Assembly: GCA_049454295.1 (NCBI GenBank)
Contig: JBMTYG010000004.1
Location: 1 to 55,414 of the forward strand
Direction of reading: 5' to 3'
Origin: UBA7803 sp049454295
Lineage (GTDB): Bacteria; Pseudomonadota; Gammaproteobacteria; Pseudomonadales; Azotimanducaceae
DNA length: 55,414 nt
Under the pieces are notes generated by a model. That model searched no databases. It saw only the letters and a program-made list of their open reading frames with translations, and was not told the origin of the DNA. A program made the translations under genes and the position numbers. How positions within the stretch are numbered: position 1 is the first letter of the stretch; every line of letters begins with the position of its first letter. Shown in pieces: positions 8,250 to 17,193 of the stretch.

Positions 8250-9211
8250 AGATACTGCTTGCCGGCGCGGGAGCTTTCGGCATCAAGCACCTCGATGCCC
8301 TTGCCGCCATCGACCGCTCCGGCGGCGATGTGCAGGTCACCGCGCTGGTCGGGCGTCAGCTCGGCCCAACGCAGGAGGTCGCGCGGAAATACAGGATCCC
8401 GCTCGCCACGACCGACCTCGCTGAGGGACTCGACAGATCCGGCGCGGACGCGGTCATCCTCTGCACACCGACGCAGATGCACGGGGCACAAGCCATCCAA
8501 TGCCTGCAGGCCGGCAAGCATGTGCAGGTCGAGATCCCGCTCGCCGACAGCTGGGCCGACGCCGAGGCAGTCGCCGCCCTGCAACGCGAGACCGGGCTCG
8601 TCTGCATGGTCGGCCACACGCGCCGGTTCAACCCCTCGCACCAGTGGGTGCATCGGCGCATCGTCGCCGGCGAGCTGGCCGTGCAGCAGATGGACGTGCA
8701 GACCTACTTTTTCCGTCGCACCAACATGAACGCGCTCGGGCAACCGCGCTCCTGGACCGACCACCTGCTCTGGCATCACGCCGCGCATACCGTCGACCTA
8801 TTCGCCCACCAGGCTCGCTCACCTATCGTCCTCGCCAACGCCGTCCAAGGGCCGGTCCATCCGCAGCTCGGCATCGCGATGGACATGTCGATCCAGCTCA
8901 AATCGGCCAACGGCGCGATCTGCACGCTGTCGCTATCGTTCAACAACGACGGTCCGCTCGGTACCTTCTTCCGTTACATCTGCGACAACGGCACCTACAT
9001 CGCGCGGTACGACGATCTCTTCGACGGCAAGGAACAGAAGATCGACGTGTCGGGTGTCGCTGTCTCGATGAACGGCATCGAGCTACAGGACCGCGAGTTC
9101 ATCGCCGCCATACGCGAAGGGCGCGAGCCGAACGCGAGCGTACAACAGGTGCTGTCATGCTATGCGACGCTGCATGCCATTGAGCAGCAGCTCGACGGTG
9201 CAGGCTGCTGA
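8246..9211 (+). CDS. ligC: 4-Carboxy-2-hydroxymuconate-6-semialdehyde dehydrogenase
   Basis: NADP-dependent Gfo/Idh/MocA-family oxidoreductase. It oxidises the hemiacetal form of the ring-cleavage product to 2-pyrone-4,6-dicarboxylate. The N-terminal Rossmann fold has ILLAGAGAFGIKHLDALA (GxGxxG at 7-12). The family's substrate-side motifs follow as ILCTPTQMHG, VQVEIPLADSW and CMVGHTRRFNP. At 321 residues it is close to characterised LigC (about 315). The frame is open far upstream, but the ATG at 8246 overlaps the ligB stop in the pattern used throughout this operon and starts the Rossmann strand directly. Confidence 0.92.
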   Translation: MKILLAGAGAFGIKHLDALAAIDRSGGDVQVTALVGRQLGPTQEVARKYRIPLATTDLAEGLDRSGADAVILCTPTQMHGAQAIQCLQAGKHVQVEIPLADSWADAEAVAALQRETGLVCMVGHTRRFNPSHQWVHRRIVAGELAVQQMDVQTYFFRRTNMNALGQPRSWTDHLLWHHAAHTVDLFAHQARSPIVLANAVQGPVHPQLGIAMDMSIQLKSANGAICTLSLSFNNDGPLGTFFRYICDNGTYIARYDDLFDGKEQKIDVSGVAVSMNGIELQDREFIAAIREGREPNASVQQVLSCYATLHAIEQQLDGAGC

Positions 9212-9243
9212 TCCGCGCCCGACGAACCGCGGCGTTGCGACCG

Positions 9244-10239
9244 ATGCAGTCCAGAACACTCGGCGGCCAACCCGTATCGGAGATCGGTCTTGGCTGCATG
9301 AGCCTGAGCCACGCCTACGGCGTGCCGCCGATTCGGGAGCGGGCGATGGCCGTGGTCCGCCGCGCGATAGAGCTAGGCGTGAGCCATCTCGACACGGCAG
9401 CGCTGTACGGTTTCGGCGCGAACGAAGAACTGCTCGGCGAGATCCTGCCGGAGTTCCGCAGCCGCATCCATCTAGCCTCGAAGTGCGGCATGACCGGCGT
9501 CGACGGACGCCGCGTGATCGACGGTCGCCCCGAGACGCTGCGCCGGACCCTCGATGAGTCGCTACGCAGGTTGCGCACCGATGTCATCGACCTCTACTAC
9601 CTGCACCGCTTGGACAGGTCAGTCCCCCTCGAGGACAGCATCGGCGCGCTAGCACAGATGGTCGAGGCGGGCAAGATCCGCTCCATCGGCCTCTCGGAGG
9701 TGTCTGTCGAGACGCTGCGTCGGGCGCATGCGCTGCATCCTGTCGCCGCGGTCCAGTCGGAGTACTCGCTGTGGACACGCGAGCCCGAGCTCGGTGTGCT
9801 CGAGGAGTGCCGGCGTTCGGGGATCGCGTTCGTGGCGTTCTCGCCGCTCGGGCGCGGCTTCCTCGCCGGCAGCGTGACCGATCCGTCCCAGTTGCCGGAG
9901 CGCGATCTGCGCCGATCGATGCCGCGGTTCCAGGAACCGCATTGGACGCGGAACCTGGCGCTGCTGGGGCAGTGGAGGACCCTGGCGGCGGAGACCGGCC
10001 ACGAACCCGCGCAGCTCGCCCTCGCATGGTTGCTGCACAAGGCGCCCCACATCATCCCCATACCGGGTACGACATCGATCGCGCACCTCGAGCAGAACAT
10101 CGCCGCCGCGACGGTCCGGCTGGATGACGCGCTGTTCGCCCGCATAGGATCGTTGGTCGATACCCGCGCCGTCTCAGGGCCGCGTTATCCGGCTGCGACG
10201 CTAGCCGAGATCGACGCGGAACGGTTCCCGACCCCGTGA
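9244..10239 (+). CDS. Aldo/keto reductase
   Basis: NADPH-dependent carbonyl reductase of the AKR superfamily, 331 residues. The full catalytic tetrad is visible: D50 and Y55 (HLDTAALYG), K80 (ASKCG) and H121 (YYLHRLD). A typical (beta/alpha)8 pattern follows, ending with IPIPGTTSIAHLEQNI, the coenzyme-binding region. ATG at 9244 is preferred over TTG at 9235. The gene sits 32 bases after ligC and its stop overlaps the SulP start, so it belongs to the lig operon. It is not a standard protocatechuate enzyme. It may reduce an aromatic aldehyde or protect against the semialdehyde intermediate; both are inference. Confidence 0.88.
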   Translation: MQSRTLGGQPVSEIGLGCMSLSHAYGVPPIRERAMAVVRRAIELGVSHLDTAALYGFGANEELLGEILPEFRSRIHLASKCGMTGVDGRRVIDGRPETLRRTLDESLRRLRTDVIDLYYLHRLDRSVPLEDSIGALAQMVEAGKIRSIGLSEVSVETLRRAHALHPVAAVQSEYSLWTREPELGVLEECRRSGIAFVAFSPLGRGFLAGSVTDPSQLPERDLRRSMPRFQEPHWTRNLALLGQWRTLAAETGHEPAQLALAWLLHKAPHIIPIPGTTSIAHLEQNIAAATVRLDDALFARIGSLVDTRAVSGPRYPAATLAEIDAERFPTP

Positions 10240-12005
10240 TGGGCGCCGACCAGCTGCTGTCCCGGGCGCGCGCCGCGCTCCCCTTCCTGGGGTGGGGTCC
10301 GCTGCTGACCCGTGAAAACCTGCGTCGCGACGCCTTCGCGGCAGTGACCACATCCACCGTGATGATCCCGCAGGGTGTGGCGTTCGCGGCGGTGGCGGGG
10401 CTGCCACCGGAATACGGCTTCTTCGCGGCGCTGGTCCCGCCGATCCTCGCGGCATTGTTCGGGTCCTCGTGGCAGATGGTGTCCGGCCCCACCGCGGCAG
10501 TGTCCGCGCTGGTGTTCAGCACGCTGTCGGGGCTCTTCGCGCCCGGGTCGTCTCAGTTCATCTCGGCGGCGGTCACTCTCGCTTTCCTGGTGGGCGTGTT
10601 CCAGTTGGTGCTCGGCTTGGCGCGGATGGGCCAGCTCGCGAACCTCGCGTCGACGGCGGTGCTGGTTGGGTTCACGACCGGCGCCGCACTGTTGATCGTG
10701 CTCGGACAGCTGCAATCGGCGATCGACGTGGCATTGCCGCGCCCGCATGACTTCGGTCATTTTTGGACGGCGCTCGTGACCGCCATCCCGCAAGCCGACT
10801 TAGCCACGGTCGCGGTGACCGCGACGACGCTCGCCGTGGCCGTGGGTGTCCGGCTCACGGCCCCTAAGCTGCCGTACTACCTACTCGCGCTGGTGGGCGG
10901 CACCGTGGCGAGCGCGATCGCGGCGCGGGCGGGCCATCCAGTCGACACGATCGGATCGCTGCGCACCATCCTTCCCGCATTCGAGGTCCCGTCGCTATCG
11001 TTCGACTCGCTGCGTGCGCTGACGCAAGCGGCCTTGGCAGTGGCACTGGTGGGGCTACTGGAAGCGGTGTCCATCGCCCGGGCCATTGCGGCGAAGACTG
11101 GGCAATCCATCGATCCGAACCAGGAATTCGTCGGTCAAGGCCTGTCGAACACGGTCGGCAGTTTTTTTGGGTCCTACCCGGTCTCGGGCTCGTTCACTCG
11201 CAGCAGCGTCAACCTGGATGCCGGCGCGCGCACGCCCATGGCGGCGATCTTCGGGGCGTTCACGCTCGCGATCGCGCTCTTCGGGCTCGCGCCGCTGTTC
11301 GCCCACGTCCCGGTCGCCGCGGTGGCAGGGGTCATCGTCTTGAGCGCCTTCGGGCTGCTGGGTCTGGACGAATACCGGCGGCTGCGCCACAGCAGTCCAG
11401 CGGACATGACGGTTGCCGTCGTCACGTTGGCCGCGACGCTGTTCGTCGGCCTCGTGTTCGCCATTTACGCCGGCGTGTTGCTGTCCCTGATGTTGTTCAT
11501 TCGGCGGACGACGAAACCCTACGTCGGCATCGGTGCGCCCGACCCGTCGACGCCGCGCCGCATCTTCCGCAACGCGGAAGCGAACGCGCTGCCGGAATGT
11601 CCCCAGCTAGCTGTCGCACGCATAGACGGCCCGCTGTACTTCGGCGCCGCCGGTCACCTTCGCGAGCGGCTGGAGCACATCGAGGCGTCTCGCCCCGCGC
11701 AACGGCACATGCTCATGGTGCTGCGGGGCATCGGAGACCTCGATGACACGGCGGCCGAGGTGCTGAAGTCCGAGGCGGTGCGTCGCTCCTCCCGCGGTGG
11801 ACGGCTGCACATGACGACGCGGCTGCCGGCGGAAGTGGCGCGCCTCTCGCAGATAGGGGTGATCGACGTGATCGGTCATGACGCCCTGCACGAAAGCAAG
11901 GGGACGGCGATCGCCGCGATCGTGCCGACGCTCGATCCGCAGGTCTGCGGATCCTGCAAGACACGGATATTCCGCGAGTGCCGCAGCAGCACGGAGCGCG
12001 ACTAG
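10239..12005 (+). CDS. SulP/SLC26-type anion permease with C-terminal STAS domain
   Basis: Inner-membrane anion transporter of 588 residues. The N-terminal half has the SulP signature (TTSTVMIPQGVAFAAVAGLP, then EYGFFAALVPPILAALFG and SGPTAAVSALVF) and a run of hydrophobic helices to about residue 430. A STAS domain follows (ARIDGPLYFGAAGHLRERLE, then DDTAAEVLKSE). The last 25 residues carry an unusual Cys group, VCGSCKTRIFREC. ATG at 10239 overlaps the reductase stop; a GTG lies one codon earlier. As the last gene of the lig operon it may import or export a dicarboxylate, sulfate or an aromatic acid. Its 3' end meets the opposing aldehyde dehydrogenase, both stop codons sharing one CTAG. Confidence 0.88.
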   Translation: MGADQLLSRARAALPFLGWGPLLTRENLRRDAFAAVTTSTVMIPQGVAFAAVAGLPPEYGFFAALVPPILAALFGSSWQMVSGPTAAVSALVFSTLSGLFAPGSSQFISAAVTLAFLVGVFQLVLGLARMGQLANLASTAVLVGFTTGAALLIVLGQLQSAIDVALPRPHDFGHFWTALVTAIPQADLATVAVTATTLAVAVGVRLTAPKLPYYLLALVGGTVASAIAARAGHPVDTIGSLRTILPAFEVPSLSFDSLRALTQAALAVALVGLLEAVSIARAIAAKTGQSIDPNQEFVGQGLSNTVGSFFGSYPVSGSFTRSSVNLDAGARTPMAAIFGAFTLAIALFGLAPLFAHVPVAAVAGVIVLSAFGLLGLDEYRRLRHSSPADMTVAVVTLAATLFVGLVFAIYAGVLLSLMLFIRRTTKPYVGIGAPDPSTPRRIFRNAEANALPECPQLAVARIDGPLYFGAAGHLRERLEHIEASRPAQRHMLMVLRGIGDLDDTAAEVLKSEAVRRSSRGGRLHMTTRLPAEVARLSQIGVIDVIGHDALHESKGTAIAAIVPTLDPQVCGSCKTRIFRECRSSTERD

Positions 12006-13483
12006 CCCAATGACCAGCTGATATGCTTGGTCTGCAGGAAGTCGTCGATGCCCGTCTGGCCGTTCAGCCGGCCGAGCCCGCTCTCTTTGTATCCGCCGAT
12101 CTCCACCTCGTGATGGAACCGGCCATGCTGGTTGATCCAGACCGTGCCGAAGCGGAGCGACGAGGCCATCCGCATCGCGGCCGCCAGGTCTGAGGTCCAG
12201 AGGCTTGTCGCAAGGCCGAGCCGCGTACCGTTCGCGATGGCGACTGCTTCGTCGGGGTGATCGAAAGTCTCCAGCGCGAGCACCGGACCGAAGATCTCCT
12301 CGCGGGTCAGCTCGGTCTCACGGCCGCGGAGTCTGACCAGGCTCGGCCGCAGGAATGCGCTTCCTTCCGGCGCACCCTCCGGGATGCCGCCTTGCAGCAG
12401 CACCTCGTGGTCGATGGTAGCGCCGCGCACCAAGGCCGCCACTCGGTCACGGTTCGCGACGTCGATCAGGGGCCCCATCTCCGTCCCGGGCGAAGATCCC
12501 GGCCCGACCACGAGCTTCGCGAGCCGCTCCGCCAGCCTATGTGCGAACTCGTCGAGGCGCGCGCGGTGGACGAGGATGCGACTGATGGCGACGCACTGCT
12601 GCCCCGCGAAGACCATCCCCGCCTTGACGAGGACCGGCAGCGTCCGCTCGATGTCCGCATCCTGGAGCACGATGGCAGGCGTGATGCCGCCCAATTCGAG
12701 GTTCAGCCGCTTCAGAGTCCTCGCGCCGTCTGCCATGATCCGCTTGCCTACAGCCGTGCTGCCGGTATAGCTGATGACATCGACGTCGGGGGATGCGACC
12801 AGCGCACGCGCGACATCGCTTCCGGTCTCCGTGACGAGGTTCACCACGCCAGGCGGCACCACGGCCGGATCCAGCACGGCCGCCAGCGCCTGCGCGGTGA
12901 CCAAAGCCGTCTGCGGAGCGGGCTTGACCACGACCGTGCAGCCGGCGGCGAGCGCAGGCGCGAGCGAGCGGAACAGCAGGCCGATCGGGGCGTTCCACGG
13001 CACGATGACACCCGCGACGCCGATGGCTTCCCGCGGCAGCATCGCCATCAGGTCGGGCTCGATCTCCGTGACACGCCCGAAGAGGTTGCGGGCCAAGCCG
13101 GCGTTGTAGCGGCACATCGATGCTGCGTTCGCGACCTCCATCTTGGAGTCGCCGAGCGGCTTGCCGTTCTCCGCGGTCAGCAGGTCCCCCAACGGGCCTT
13201 GTGCGGATTCGAGCCGGTCCGCCATGGCGAGCAGGGCGGCGGCGCGGCGGCGCGGTTCACGCGACCACGACGTCCGGTCGTATGCGCTACGCGCGGCCGC
13301 TATGGCAGCTGCCGCATCGGCTGAGCCGCCGTCGGCGAAGTCGCCGATGACCTGACCGGTCGCGGGGTCGATGCTTTCCGCGCGCCGGCCATCGGCCGCA
13401 GCGCACCAGCGGCCATCGACGAACATCTGCCCTTGCGAGCTGCCTCGCGACGATGCCGCTAGGGTTTGCACGATCTGCTCCAT
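12002..13483 (-). CDS. Aldehyde dehydrogenase (NAD(P)-dependent), island copy 1
   Basis: Cytoplasmic aldehyde dehydrogenase of 493 residues. It probably oxidises an aromatic or side-chain aldehyde to the acid. The catalytic set is present: N164 (VPWNAP), K187 (VVKPAP), E263 (LNLELGG) and C297 (AGQQCVAISR). It is clearly paralogous to the copy at 18955-20433: both share the LARN-FGRVTE-EP stretch and the C-terminal GGYKESGLGRL...FLQTKHISWS. The gene is transcribed from a promoter facing away from the GMC oxidoreductase gene, and a TTGTGCCACAT operator candidate lies 27 bases upstream of its ATG. A partner role with the GMC enzyme (alcohol to aldehyde to acid) is plausible. Confidence 0.9.
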   Translation of the reverse strand: MEQIVQTLAASSRGSSQGQMFVDGRWCAAADGRRAESIDPATGQVIGDFADGGSADAAAAIAAARSAYDRTSWSREPRRRAAALLAMADRLESAQGPLGDLLTAENGKPLGDSKMEVANAASMCRYNAGLARNLFGRVTEIEPDLMAMLPREAIGVAGVIVPWNAPIGLLFRSLAPALAAGCTVVVKPAPQTALVTAQALAAVLDPAVVPPGVVNLVTETGSDVARALVASPDVDVISYTGSTAVGKRIMADGARTLKRLNLELGGITPAIVLQDADIERTLPVLVKAGMVFAGQQCVAISRILVHRARLDEFAHRLAERLAKLVVGPGSSPGTEMGPLIDVANRDRVAALVRGATIDHEVLLQGGIPEGAPEGSAFLRPSLVRLRGRETELTREEIFGPVLALETFDHPDEAVAIANGTRLGLATSLWTSDLAAAMRMASSLRFGTVWINQHGRFHHEVEIGGYKESGLGRLNGQTGIDDFLQTKHISWSLG

Positions 13484-13509
13484 CGCAACTGAGATGACTT
13501 TAAATAATA

Positions 13510-13520
13510 TTGTGCCACAT
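13510..13520. promoter_or_regulatory. GntR-type operator candidate TTGTGCCACAT
   Basis: GT-N3-AC core with imperfect dyad symmetry, followed by a run of T. It lies 27 bases upstream of the aldehyde dehydrogenase start on the minus strand. It is one of about a dozen similar sites spread over the island. Confidence 0.5.
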
Positions 13521-13670
13521 TTTTTAACGGACGGACCTGCTTTCGACGCAGCCTCAAGACTTCAAACAGACAGACAGAGCGTCGTCTGTAACGTCGAGTC
13601 AGAGTTTTATAAATCGACCGGCGCTTCCCGCGATCAGCGGTAAATCAATCAGGTTCACTCACCGTGCATA

Positions 13671-13681
13671 ATGTAGTACAT
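13671..13681. promoter_or_regulatory. GntR-type operator candidate ATGTAGTACAT
   Basis: Near-perfect palindrome with the GT-N3-AC core, followed by TTTTTGG. It lies 167 bases upstream of the GMC oxidoreductase start and is the likely control site for that gene. Confidence 0.6.
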
Positions 13682-13847
13682 TTTTGGAAGTCATCGTCTA
13701 TCAACGATTCATGCTCATGAGTTCAACCATAGGCGGCCAGAGCACGCAAACGGGAGTCACCAGCGAACGCCACGCGTCGCGACGGACATCCGGGATCTTT
13801 GATGTGCGCAAGGCGCTGCCCAGGCGTCCGATCATGGGCTGGATGTC

Positions 13848-15557
13848 ATGAGGACGCTGCGCCGCGACGTCATCATCATCGGCGGCGGCTCGGCGGGTTG
13901 CGTCTTGGCCAGCAGGCTGTCGGAAGATCCAAGCTGCCAGGTATTGCTTCTGGAGGCTGGGCGCGACGATCTGCCGGGGGAGGAACCTTGGCATATCCTC
14001 GATACGTTCTTCTCGGCGCCCTATCACGATGACAACCTCTGGCCGGATTTACAGGTCAAGTGGACGCGTCCTATCGAAGCCGGAGAGCCGGTCCGTCCCC
14101 CGCAACGGTACCTTCAAGCGCGCGTCATCGGCGGTGGCTCCAGCATCAACGCAATGGCTGCGCCTCGCGGTTTGCCTGACGACTACGACGAATGGGAACG
14201 CCTCGGCGCGCTCGGCTGGAACTCCCGTACCGTGGTCCCTTTCTTCAGCCGTATCGAGACAGACCGCGATTTCCAAGGACCGATGCACGGCGCATCAGGC
14301 CCCATTCCCATAAGGCGGATCCCGAGATCCGACTGGCCGCCGTTCGTCCGGGCCGTCGCGGAAACGCTGGAGGGGCGGGGAATGCCGTGGGTAGCGGATA
14401 TGAACACGGATCCACGTGACGGCGTCTGCTCCCTCCCGCTTTCCAGTACGCCGGAACACCGCGTGTCAGCGGCGATGGCGTATCTCACGCCCGAAGTCCG
14501 CGAACGCAGCAATCTTCGCATCCAATCTCGGACGTGCGCGACCCGCTTGCGCATCAAACATGGGAAGGTGTGCGGCGTGGAAGCGGTTGGCACAGGAGGC
14601 GTGGAAGTCTATCCAGCCGCCGAAGTGGTGCTGTGTGCCGGCGCACTCCATTCCCCGCTCCTGCTCATGCGGTCAGGGCTGGGACCTGCAGACCTGCTGG
14701 AGAAGGCGGGACTGCGGGTTGCAGCGGAAATACCGGGCGTCGGCCGCAATCTGCAAGAGCATCCCACTTGCGCCATCGCGGGCTTCCTCCGACAGACTGC
14801 CGTTCAACAGACCGACCTGCGCCCCGGCATAAGCATCATGTTACGCATGAGTTCAAGATGCTCGTTGGGCGTCCCCTCAGACCTGTTCATCGGCGTGCCG
14901 AACAAGGTCGCATGGCATGCCTTCGGCCAGAGGCTCGGCGCTCTGAACGTCGCGCTCAACAGGCCGGAGTCCCGCGGTGAAGTCCGTCTCGAGCGCGGTG
15001 TCGATGGGCCGGTGCCCGTCTTCGACTTTAACCTGCTCGGCGAGCAGGCAGACCGTGAGCGAATGCGCGCCGGTTTCCGCGAAGCCTGCTCCATCGTCAT
15101 GTCCCCTGCGGTCCAGGAACAGTTGCTCGACACATTTGTCGCTAGTTTCTCGCCGCGTGTATTACGCGCGAATCGACGATCGATAATGAACGGCGTGCAG
15201 GCCCGGGCGCTTACGATGTTGCTGGATCTGTCCGGAGTGCTGCGCCGGGCGCTGCTGGACCGTATCGTGTCAGACGGCCCGCGTCTCCCGCGCCTGATGG
15301 AAGATGACGCCGCGTTGGACGCATGGTTACGGCGAAATTGTACGGGGTGGTTCCATCCGGTCGGGACCTGTCGCATGGGCGCGGCGGTGGATCCCATGGC
15401 CGTGACCGGCCCGGTCACGGCACGGGTACACGGGGTCACGGGGCTGCGGGTCGTCGACGCTTCGGTCATGCCGAGGATCCCGCGCGCGAACACCAATCTG
15501 ACGACGATGATGATCGCGGAACGCTTTGCGGAAGCGATCGCCGCAGACCGTGCGTGA
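13848..15557 (+). CDS. GMC-family FAD-dependent alcohol oxidoreductase
   Basis: Flavoprotein alcohol dehydrogenase or oxidase of 569 residues (choline dehydrogenase / aryl-alcohol oxidase group). The FAD-binding DVIIIGGGSAGCVLASRLSE lies at residues 7-26. The second GMC signature is ARVIGGGSSINAMAAPRG, with LCAGALHSPLLLMRSG further on. The active-site pair is H503 (WFHPVGTCRMG) and N548 (RANTNLTTMM). No signal peptide is visible, so it is probably cytoplasmic, passing electrons to a carrier or to oxygen. GMC dehydrogenases of this type oxidise primary alcohol side chains of lignin-derived dimers in sphingomonads, a reasonable role here but not proven. It converges with the sulfatase gene, with five bases between stops. 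Confidence 0.9.
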   Translation: MRTLRRDVIIIGGGSAGCVLASRLSEDPSCQVLLLEAGRDDLPGEEPWHILDTFFSAPYHDDNLWPDLQVKWTRPIEAGEPVRPPQRYLQARVIGGGSSINAMAAPRGLPDDYDEWERLGALGWNSRTVVPFFSRIETDRDFQGPMHGASGPIPIRRIPRSDWPPFVRAVAETLEGRGMPWVADMNTDPRDGVCSLPLSSTPEHRVSAAMAYLTPEVRERSNLRIQSRTCATRLRIKHGKVCGVEAVGTGGVEVYPAAEVVLCAGALHSPLLLMRSGLGPADLLEKAGLRVAAEIPGVGRNLQEHPTCAIAGFLRQTAVQQTDLRPGISIMLRMSSRCSLGVPSDLFIGVPNKVAWHAFGQRLGALNVALNRPESRGEVRLERGVDGPVPVFDFNLLGEQADRERMRAGFREACSIVMSPAVQEQLLDTFVASFSPRVLRANRRSIMNGVQARALTMLLDLSGVLRRALLDRIVSDGPRLPRLMEDDAALDAWLRRNCTGWFHPVGTCRMGAAVDPMAVTGPVTARVHGVTGLRVVDASVMPRIPRANTNLTTMMIAERFAEAIAADRA

Positions 15558-15562
15558 CTCGC

Positions 15563-17176
15563 TCAGGACACCGTAGTCGGGAACGGGGACCGGTCGGCGT
15601 GATTCTGCATCGAGTGTATCAACTTCAGCAGCATCGCCGATCTCTGACCGAGTGCGGCTCTGGAATCCCACAGATTGTGCGCCTCCAAGGGATCGGACTG
15701 GAGGTCATACAGCTCGCCCCAGTCACATCCTTCCCATACAGACAAGCGCCAACGCCCGTCGAACAATGTATGCACCATCACTACATCATCAAACCCGAGG
15801 TAAGCGAATTGAGTGGTCTGCTCGACGAGGACAGATCGCCGGATCGCGCTTCGCTCGCCGATCAGTACGGGAACAAGAGATCTGCCTTGTATACCGTGGA
15901 ACGGCGCTAACCCGACCCGTTCGAGCACGGTGCTCGCGAAGTCGATCGTTGAGGCCAGAGACGAGATCCTGCCCCTCACAAATGCCGGGTCGACATCCCG
16001 CCAAACGAACGGTGTCCGGATCAGGCTTTGGTAGTGCATCGGACCCTTCAGCATCAAGCCATGATCGCCGAGATAATCGCCGTGATCGCTCATGAAGCAG
16101 ACGACGGTGTCGCCGGCGAGGCCTGTCGATGATAACGCCGCGAGCACCTGGCCTACTGCGTCATCGATGAAGGTGATCTGCCCGAAGGTCTTGGCGATCA
16201 TCTCCCGGGTTTGCGACTCGTCAGCCACGAAGGGATAGGTCCACCTCTTGCTTGCCGCGCCGGCTTCGAATTCGCGCCAGAGCTGCGACATCGGCGGCAC
16301 GGCGTCTTTGGCCGGCTGGCGGAACGATGGCCCTGGATCCATCGCGTCCGGGTCGTACATGTCCCAGTATCGACCGGGCGGCGTGAAAGGATGATGCGGA
16401 TCGGGGAAAGAACACTGCAGGAAGAAGGGCTTTTTATCAGCCGCGCGGGCGTGTGCCTCCAACCAAGCACAGGTCCTCTCCGCGACATAGCGGGTCGGAT
16501 ATAGGGTCTCATCCATCGAGGGTTGATAGATCTGCGGATGACCCGAGAGACCGTGCGCACGGGCGTGTTTCGCGCCGCGCCGCCCGGCCTGCTCCGGCGC
16601 CAAGTGGCGCAGCCAGGACTCATAATGGCCTGTCACCTCGTCGCCGTGACCGAGCGTGAACTCGACATGCTCGAAACCGTAGTATGGATCGGGCACTGCC
16701 GGCGCCGGACCCGTGCCGAGCCAGCGCTCGCGGACTTCGATGTTGTAGCGGTCCATCCGAGGGTAGCTTTTCCTCGCCTCCGCCAGCATCTCCGGGGGCG
16801 CCTGCAGGCTGGGCGCATCACCGCGCCGCGGGACAAGGCTGGGTGCCGCCTGCATCCCCTGCAGATGTGACTTGCCTATCAAAGCTGTCCGATAGCCCGC
16901 TGACCGCAGGATCTCGACGAAGGTCACGTAGTCATAATCGAGGGGTACGCCGTTGTAACGGACGCCATGTTGGCTCGGCATCCTTCCCGTCATCAGTGAG
17001 GCGCGGTTACTCATGCAAGTGGGCGACGCTACGAAAAAGCGATCGAACCAGCTGCCGGCAGCGGCCAATGAATCGATATTCGGTGTCCGCACGATGTTGT
17101 TGCCGGCGTAGCCCACATGATCGGCCCGCTGCTGGTCGGTCAGGATAAGGAGGATATTGGGTCGCGTCGGTTTCAT
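15563..17176 (-). CDS. Type I sulfatase (arylsulfatase/choline-sulfatase-like)
   Basis: Would hydrolyse a sulfate ester to alcohol or phenol plus sulfate. The alkaline-phosphatase-fold core is clear: RPNILLILTDQQRADHVG at the N terminus (metal ligands D14 and Q15), CFMSDHGDYLGDHGLMLKG in the C-terminal half, and PHHPFTPP. The formylglycine site is C54-M-S-N-R58 (PTCMSNRASLMTGRMPS). The usual motif is C-x-[P/A]-x-R, so Ser at the third position is a variant. ATG at 17176 begins the conserved fold. The open frame extends upstream with an unlikely basic peptide that overlaps the neighbouring gene. Length is 537 residues. No signal peptide is visible, so the enzyme is probably cytoplasmic. It sits 17 bases after an arylsulfotransferase-like gene. 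Confidence 0.9.
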   Translation of the reverse strand: MKPTRPNILLILTDQQRADHVGYAGNNIVRTPNIDSLAAAGSWFDRFFVASPTCMSNRASLMTGRMPSQHGVRYNGVPLDYDYVTFVEILRSAGYRTALIGKSHLQGMQAAPSLVPRRGDAPSLQAPPEMLAEARKSYPRMDRYNIEVRERWLGTGPAPAVPDPYYGFEHVEFTLGHGDEVTGHYESWLRHLAPEQAGRRGAKHARAHGLSGHPQIYQPSMDETLYPTRYVAERTCAWLEAHARAADKKPFFLQCSFPDPHHPFTPPGRYWDMYDPDAMDPGPSFRQPAKDAVPPMSQLWREFEAGAASKRWTYPFVADESQTREMIAKTFGQITFIDDAVGQVLAALSSTGLAGDTVVCFMSDHGDYLGDHGLMLKGPMHYQSLIRTPFVWRDVDPAFVRGRISSLASTIDFASTVLERVGLAPFHGIQGRSLVPVLIGERSAIRRSVLVEQTTQFAYLGFDDVVMVHTLFDGRWRLSVWEGCDWGELYDLQSDPLEAHNLWDSRAALGQRSAMLLKLIHSMQNHADRSPFPTTVS

Positions 17177-17193
17177 GGCAAGAGCCCTTCCTG

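Larger units (their letters stand above)
13484..13847. other. Divergent regulatory region between aldehyde dehydrogenase and GMC oxidoreductase genes
   Basis: 364 bases without a credible gene. It holds two palindromic operator candidates (13510-13520 and 13671-13681), each followed by a T-run, one for each flanking gene. The centre (about 13530-13660) shows nothing I can name. The remaining 165 bases before the GMC start are GC-rich and could be a leader. I see no conserved short peptide there. Confidence 0.6.

Noticed and set aside
10185..10793. Minus-strand frames at the start of the SulP gene
   Set aside because: Arg/His/Glu-rich shadow frames; the plus-strand SulP gene is unambiguous.
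12257..13324. 355-residue plus-strand frame opposite aldehyde dehydrogenase copy 1
   Set aside because: Antisense shadow in GC-rich DNA. It is rich in Arg, Asp and His, as shadows are, and has no motif.
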